A program made the translations under genes and the position numbers. DNA of 64,000 nt from Osedax fenrisi (Eukaryota > Annelida > Polychaeta > Sabellida > Siboglinidae), in contig OZ025243.1 in the NCBI GenBank assembly GCA_964019155.1, positions 26,834,944 to 26,898,943 on the forward strand, given 5' to 3'. Positions 57,825 to 64,000 of this stretch are shown here, piece after piece (the stretch's first letter is position 1; each line of letters opens with the position of its first letter). The notes under the pieces are model-generated. The model did not search any database. It saw nothing but the letters and a program-made list of their open reading frames with translations, and was not told the DNA's origin.

Positions 57825-58295
57825 CGATTATAACTTCGATAAGCATGTGCGGACACTTAGGGGAGTTGGAAAGTGAATTGATCTCGCTAGATATCTAGAT
57901 CGGTACAACTATTTCTTCGTTGAATTATCAGAGACTCGGTCGGAAAACTCGTGTGAATTATTAACTGAGGATGGACATGAAATAGTTGTTAGCGGTCAAA
58001 ATTAGTAGGAACTACGAATAAGTAATAGTATTTAAAGTGAGGTAGTAACCTCTCCTATTATAAAGTATAGAGCTATATCTGAGATACAGCTAGTATATCT
58101 AGCAGGATTATATCAATTCGAACCTACATGTAATCCGTAACACCTACAATGTCTAATCTGACGAAGAAGTAGAATAATTATATGAAATAATCGAAGAGAC
58201 TATGCCGAAAATTCCTATAAATAGTTCGAGGTGACTGGAATATAAGAGTAGGCGATTCTAAATAATACTGAACAAATGATGCAGATAAATTGCAC
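57825..58295 (+). mobile_element. RTE-like LINE endonuclease remnant
   Basis: Plus strand with stops: HVRTLRGVGK, IDLARYLDRYNYFFVELSET (the NVRTLRxxGKLxEL...LSExRW region of RTE endonucleases), later EEVE, YEIIEETMPKIPI and GDWNIRVGDSK. No RT follows; the neighbouring LINE is on the other strand. Confidence 0.7.
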
Positions 58296-58369
58296 TAGGT
58301 AGGTATATATATAATAATAATAATAATACATATTTATTAGAAGTTTTAAATTGTAGAAGAAGAAGACAT

Positions 58370-59560
58370 TTTATTTAGACATCGTTTAAACAATTAAGTT
58401 AACAATAATGTATAATGAAATAATAAGAAAGTTATAGTGTAAATAAATATGTTTTTAAATTCTTTTTGAAATTTTCTGAGTTACTTTCAGCACGGAGTGT
58501 TTCAGGTAGTGAGTTCCAGGCTATCGGTGCTTGTGACGAGAAGGCGCGTGAACGGGCAGCAGTAGAATGTATTGTCGATCTAGGTCGTATACGATTAACA
58601 TGACATGGCCTGAGACTTCTTGTCTGGTCGATTCTCTCTATCAATTCATATAAATATGACGGTGTTTCAAAGTGGAGTGCATTATGAGTCATAAGACATA
58701 TTTTATAGATGATTCTTTCTTTTATGGGTAGCCAGTGTAATTCCTTCATTAATTGTGTGATGCTGATATGGTTATTTTCTTCTCGATGAGGTAGCTTGTG
58801 AATTATACGTACAGCATATCGTTGAAGGGAGGTAAGTTCAGCCAATGTGATAGACCTATAAGCAGCACATTACAATAATCGAAAACTCCTAATACTAAAC
58901 TAGTCACTAACATTTTGCAAGTAAAGAAATTTAAAGATTTTCTGATTTTTTTAATTCTGTACAGTTGAAAGTTTACTGAACGAATATTTTCTGATATAAA
59001 AGATTTCATGTCGTGGTTAGAATTCAAAATTACACCCAAATTCTTTATCGTTTGTGATGATGATAATAAACACTTGTCAAATGAAAAAGTGAACGATGTT
59101 GAAAAGTGTTTAGAAGTGTGATTGACGTACATTACTTCAGTTTTTAAAGGGTTCAGTTGTAATGAGTTTTCATGAAACCAGATAGATAGTTCACGTAGAC
59201 AGTTCTGCAAACGGATGTAGGCAGATGAGTCATTTTCATTATCAGCATCAGTAAAAATGTGGATGTAATCGGCGTATGAATGAAATTTAAGCAATGGATG
59301 GTTGGCGAAGATTTTGAAAACAGGTGATAAGTATATCGAAAAAAGTAGTGGTCCTAGTACTGATCCTTGTGGTACTCCGTAAGTCATCTTTTGATATTCG
59401 GAAGAATAATCGCCAATACTGACTCTACTCATTCTATCAGAAATGTACGATTTTAACCAATCTAAAGCTTTCCCAGAAAATCCACTCTCGAATTTTACAT
59501 TTTTGTTCGTATGAAATATATAATTATTTATGTTATTATTTCCTATAAAGGGCTTCAGAT
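58370..59560 (-). mobile_element. CR1/L2-like LINE, RT to 3' end, inactive
   Basis: Minus strand: KMTYGVPQGSVLGPLLFSIY, SYADYIHIFTDAD where YADD has become YADY, LSIWFHENSLQLNPLKTEVM, IKNLGVILNSNHDMKSFISE, YRIKKIRKSL, FDYCNVLL. After a frameshift: LTSLQRYAVRIIHKLPHREE, LHWLPIKERIIYKI, RSRAFSSQAPIAWNSLPETL. The second catalytic Asp is lost. 5' truncated near 59560. Confidence 0.9.
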
Positions 59561-60154
59561 TAAGATCAATATCTATTATATACTGTCGCCCGAATCACCA
59601 TCACCAGAACTTTCCACCATCACCGGAACGTATTTTTGTTGAATTACTTTACTTTTTCATTTCGTTTTCTTCTTATGCTTTATAAGATATTTTATTTTAG
59701 TATAAGATATATATATATATCCTATATCCAATTTCACGGGAACCAGACTGCTATAATGTCCCACAACATAAAACTTTTCACATAGACGATATTATTTATT
59801 TAAATATAGGTGCACCATGGCGATAGTGATGTAATTAATTAAATTAAAGCTAATGGTGTTTTTAGCAAGGACATGACTTGTCTGCTAATGCTTATTTTAT
59901 GACATTGTATTATCCAATACGTTAAACCCTCAACATAACTGTATAACAGAGACAATGCGATAGCCTAACACAGATACAATCTGTATTATTACTCCGTCAA
60001 AATTTCAAGTTTAGTATACTTAAAGAAAGTACAAGAAATAGCTTGGAACTAATATTGGAAGCCACCATTATCCGGAACTTTGTAATATACAGATAATATT
60101 TCTTAATCAGAATAAATAAAATAAGTAACTACGTACGTCGTACGTTTTATGCAG
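59561..60154. other. AT-rich sequence, no gene seen
   Basis: CACCATCACCAGAACTTTCC/CACCATCACCGGAACG is a short direct repeat near 59597-59630. Nothing else. Confidence 0.4.
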
Positions 60155-60210
60155 AAAACGATGTGGATATAACCAGATTATTCGAGGGAGAACCAGTAAA
60201 GAATGTCTAG
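60155..60210 (+). CDS. Candidate short terminal exon
   Basis: Acceptor TACGTTTTATGCAG, phase 1, then NDVDITRLFEGEPVKNV and TAG. Plausible C-terminus, but only 17 codons and no in-phase partner identified. Confidence 0.3.
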
Positions 60211-60662
60211 ACATTGGTATTATATGAACTCAGTGTGCGTGTACAATATAGATACATGTATGTTATGAATCATAACTTATGATCAGATGTTCCTAATATT
60301 AACGAGTTATGTTCAACAATATATTCTGTACATATATATCACATTTGTTGATTCTCATAATTACTTATAGTGATCACTTGTTCGATATGTGTGCTAATAT
60401 TATTATAAAAAAATATCTTTAAAAAATACAATTGTTATATAATATATTATGCATTATTAAGGTCAGATACCTCGAAAGTGTATTTTATTTGTCCGTTTAT
60501 TGTTTTCCTTTTATAATGATTACAATAATAAAACGTAATTTATCTTATCTTATCATATATGAAATAGCAAGAAACAAAAAAGGACTACTCTTGCTACATT
60601 AACACTTTATGACAAAGGAATAAATATGAATTAAAGTGGATTATAGATTTATTTTAGATATA

Positions 60663-61005
60663 TAGGAGAAAGTCTCCAATTACAAACTCACTCTCGTATC
60701 TCAGTAACTATAAGAGTTGTCAACAAATTATTTTTATGTAAAATATTTGTAATGTAATGGTAAATACGAATAAGTATTTTGTTCTTCAAAATATTCAATA
60801 CTATAATTGTTATTTGATAAAATGTAATATTCTGGTTTTAAATATTTGAATAATAGCTTTTTTTTATTAATTGTAAATATTTTATCAATTAAGAAAAAAC
60901 GTAATTATGTGCATAGCATTGCAGATCAATTAAATTGTTATATTTATTATTAAAATAATTTAATTTGAATAAGTAATGACTAAGATATATAATTATAGTA
61001 ACCAG
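60663..61005 (+). mobile_element. TIR element family A, copy 5 (3' truncated)
   Basis: TAGGAGAAAGTCTCCAATTAC, CTCTCGTATCTCAGTAACTA, then the family body up to ATAATTATAGTAACC, where another sequence begins. The most diverged copy. Confidence 0.75.
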
Positions 61006-61760
61006 GCCCGTAGCCAGAAATGTATACCAGGGGAGGCAAGGCCCCATACAAATGTAAGACTAAAATGCAATGAAGACAAAATTGGTATATGTAATAATAT
61101 CACTACTAGTATAGTCTATTACGTATATTGACGCACAGTGTGAATTACTCAGGGTATAAATAAATAATAAATAAAAATACACTATGTGTGTATATTATAC
61201 ATTATAAACATAATTTATATGCATATAATAAAATTTAAAAAATCAGTAGGAAGGTAATGTATATAATAATAACATCAGTAGATAAGTCTACTGAATACTA
61301 GCGAGTGAATTAACATTTAGTCATGTCAAAGGTAAGCTTATAACGAGATTTTCTAATATTATATAGAAATAGTTATCAGTGCGTATCATATTATTAATGT
61401 GTGGAGATTAGTCTAGTTGAGAGGTTATAGTGAAACCGAGGATAGTTATAGATTGAGAAGTTGGAAGAGTATGATAAATTTAGTAGAAAAATAATAGTGA
61501 TTTATAGAGGAGAACTGTGTCTTGAAAATATGATAGTATTAGTTTTAGTCATATTTAAGGAAATGGAGTTATGAGAGAATCAATGAGTGAGATCAGTAAT
61601 ACAATTAAAAATATATGTTTATATATTTGAATCAGACCAGAATCACTAGAACTAGAAAATGGCTATATATCAAAAGTTCATCGGCACAAAGATGATAGTT
61701 AATATTAGGATATTTTTGAAAAATTTATTTTATAGGAAGAATATAAATAATGAACAATAT
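61006..61760. mobile_element. Possible DNA-transposon end plus unidentified sequence
   Basis: CAGGCCCGTAGCCAGAAATG followed by GGGGAGGCAAGGCCCC at 61006-61045 resembles the CCCGTAGCCAG termini of a widespread invertebrate DNA-transposon type (from memory; not confirmed). It cuts off the family A copy. The remainder is AT-rich with no gene seen. Confidence 0.35.
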
Positions 61761-61844
61761 ATATATATTGGGGCTCTATAGGGCCAAAAACAAAGACTTT
61801 TGGAACACCATGTATGTTGAAATAAGGAGGAAATAACGAGGAGT

Positions 61845-62008
61845 TAATATTCACCGAATATGTTCTAGATTAAATAAAATACATAAACCAACTTTGGAAT
61901 TGACCATATAAACTAATTTCATTAAGTCTAATGGAAAAAATATTGTGTTCAAAGTATCAAAAGAACTAGATAAGTATAGTAGTACGAGGTAGAATGGGGC
62001 TCTATTAT

Positions 62009-62074
<66 letters not shown>

Positions 62075-63870
62075 ATATCATTAATGATGAGGAATATACA
62101 CATTTTTATATATATCTAAAATAGCATTGGACATAATGTAATTAATACGTTGATTAGACACAACTCGTTCTGAGGTGTTAGTTATGAATGATAACTGGGA
62201 TATTGGATGATAACTTGATAAATTAGATTAGTAAAGAGTAGTTTTTTTAAATAGCTTCACACAACTGTCATGTGTGTGAAGCGAAAAACATGAACAGTGA
62301 TTCTGAGTGGATATTAAATTGAGATTAAGTCGTGCCGAGTTGATATTTGGAAGTACATTGATAATTATAGACATTTTGTGTTGGAATAATTGGTAAACAA
62401 GGAACAAAGAACTTATCAGATTTGTCAGGAGATGCTTGGTATGGGTTTAATCTACTAAGGTAGAAGATAATTTATAAGCTTGTTTATAATATATTGCATA
62501 ATACCGAGCATATCAGTGAAGTATGACGAATTGGTAGAGAGAAGTTTTTTCTTGGAAGGCGATCGAAAACTTTATAGGCAATAAGATCAGATTCAAGTTT
62601 AGAGGATGCATATTTACATTGTAGTCGGCTAAGTAGTTGCCTCGGGTTAACAAGCGCAATATTAAAACAAGGACACTTAAAATAAGTTCGGTTGATAAGA
62701 GTAATGGAGGGTACAAGAATATCAAGCGAATGAGATATTGTCAAATTAAAATAATCAAAAAGTGTAGACAAATCAAAACATATAATGTTGTTAAGTTGAT
62801 GGAATACAAAGTTAATACACATTGGTTTATCAATAGAGGAGATTTTCCTAAACGATCTATAGAACGATATACAGAAGGTCGAATCATTTGTATAACCAGT
62901 AAGTTCAAATTAAATAATATAGCAAAGTGATCAGATATTAGAGAACTTTGAGTGGGATATGAAATTAATTTAGAATCAGCTAAATACAAAAAAATATTCA
63001 ATAGTATAACTATTAGTGTTATTAGTAAAGCAAATATGTTGCATCAGGGATTACTCAAATAAGAGTTCATTCAGAGATAAGAAGCATGATTTTCATTATT
63101 AATTTGAATATTAAAATCACCAAGAATAACCGTGTTCACTGATTCTAAAATAGAAGAGAGGTCAGCTAAGACCTCCATAGGCTATATGAAGGTGGATGGT
63201 AGATAAGTATAATTATAGTGGTAAATAATGAAGGAAACTGAATATTACATATCAGAATTTCATATGAAGAGAAACATGGGGTAGATAACGAAATAAGCTT
63301 AGTTCCGAAGAGAATAATAGAGCTAGGCCGCCACGACGATGTGATGAATACTTATTATAAGGCAATACTTTAAAACCATCGGGGGTTAGTTGGGAAGCTA
63401 TAGCAGAATCATTAATAGTTAGCCAAGTCTCAGTAATAGCAGATATAGAACAATTAGAATCAATAATTAATTGTATAATCAAATAAACTTTATTTCGTAC
63501 TGATCTAGCATTGAGGAGTTGAAAAGAATACTTTTTAGGAGAGTGCACTGATAGTCAATCAACAGTTGGATATTTATTACGCGATTCATAGAAGAAATCA
63601 CATTATTGGGACCATTTATCAAACCATTTTCTTTTCCCATTGCGGAATTCCAATTGTAACCACTTACTATGAAAGTACTATAATCTACAAATTGATATAA
63701 ATTAAATGTGCTTCATTTTTTATATATATACATATTATCGGTAAATCTTCTTATTTTATTTCCAAAAGATATTGCGGGTGCTCTACCACTTGCACGTTTA
63801 TGATAAACATTTCCGAGATAATATGGACGATCATTTAAATTTATTTTTTTCATATTTTATAGTGTTATTG
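61845..63870 (-). mobile_element. CR1/L2-like LINE, degenerate, endonuclease to early RT
   Basis: From high to low coordinates on the minus strand: an ORF1-end-like NLNDRPYYLGNVYHKRASGR (63830-63740); endonuclease start YSFQLLNARSVRNKVYLI, AITETWLTIND, HRRGGLALLFSSEL (63548-63252); TVILGDFNIQINNENH near 63110; linker RQLLSRLQCKYASSKLESDL (62640-62580); RT block FYLVLLYLSSSFDTLN near 61950, with the first catalytic Asp of LLDLSSAFDT changed to Tyr. Many frameshifts. An (AT)n run at 62010-62070 interrupts the RT. The 3' part is missing. Confidence 0.8.
62010..62070. repeat. (AT)n microsatellite inside a LINE remnant
   Basis: Uninterrupted AT run within the RT domain remnant. Confidence 0.95.
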
Positions 63871-64000
63871 TTTGAATATTTGATTCTATTACTGCTATTC
63901 TGTGATCTATTAATTTGTCTGCTCCTATTTTAGTTAGAAAACCAAATAATTGTTTGTTGTTTGCTATGTATAGGATACTTATTAATTAATTACAATTAAA

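Overview
The window looks like nuclear DNA of an AT-rich, intron-rich, repeat-laden animal (invertebrate) genome. The background is dominated by (AT)n tracts, degraded non-LTR retrotransposons, tRNA-derived SINEs and short terminal-inverted-repeat elements. Coding DNA appears as small GC-richer islands (roughly 25-1660 bp) bounded by AG acceptors and GT donors. GTTAGT recurs as donor (8 of the exons listed here). No rRNA gene, canonical tRNA gene, CRISPR array or bacterial-style operon is visible. I cannot place the species.

Layout. 0.1-11.9 kb, plus strand: a gene for a low-complexity, probably disordered protein. Eight consecutive exons can be read with phase-2 starts and phase-2 ends. Four are recognisable tandem duplicates, introns included. 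A very large exon (9584-11247) carries a 20-residue minisatellite. 13.5-23.5 kb, minus strand: a dispersed gene assembled from five phase-compatible exons, one with a CP...CC...FCC motif resembling Shisa-type Cys domains, one a 25-nt microexon that has a second copy at 18.2 kb. Its introns hold LINEs, SINEs, inverted-repeat elements and a dead hAT transposase. 28.6-31.0 kb, plus strand: the last two exons of a membrane protein with a tyrosine-rich tail. 31.8-35.3 kb, minus strand: a nearly complete RTE-like LINE whose YADD motif is destroyed. 36.3-37.4 kb: a LINE tail followed by 24-bp and 18-bp minisatellites. 38.0-52.5 kb, plus strand: a long gene with a transmembrane segment followed by more than 1,200 codons of Ser/Asn/Gln-rich, probably cytoplasmic sequence; most adjoining exons join in phase. 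53.2-55.3 kb, plus strand: two exons of a helical protein. 55.8-64 kb: LINE remnants on both strands, a tandem array, and two weak candidate exons.

At least five families of inverted-repeat (MITE-like) elements can be recognised by eye, one with five copies. One copy sits inside a pogo/Tigger-like element. Because the exon duplications at 3.9-7.0 kb carry their introns, one LINE fragment can be dated as younger than the duplication by comparison with the paralogous empty site. Gene identities are mostly not recognised. Exon boundaries are inferred from reading frame, phase matching and splice dinucleotides only.
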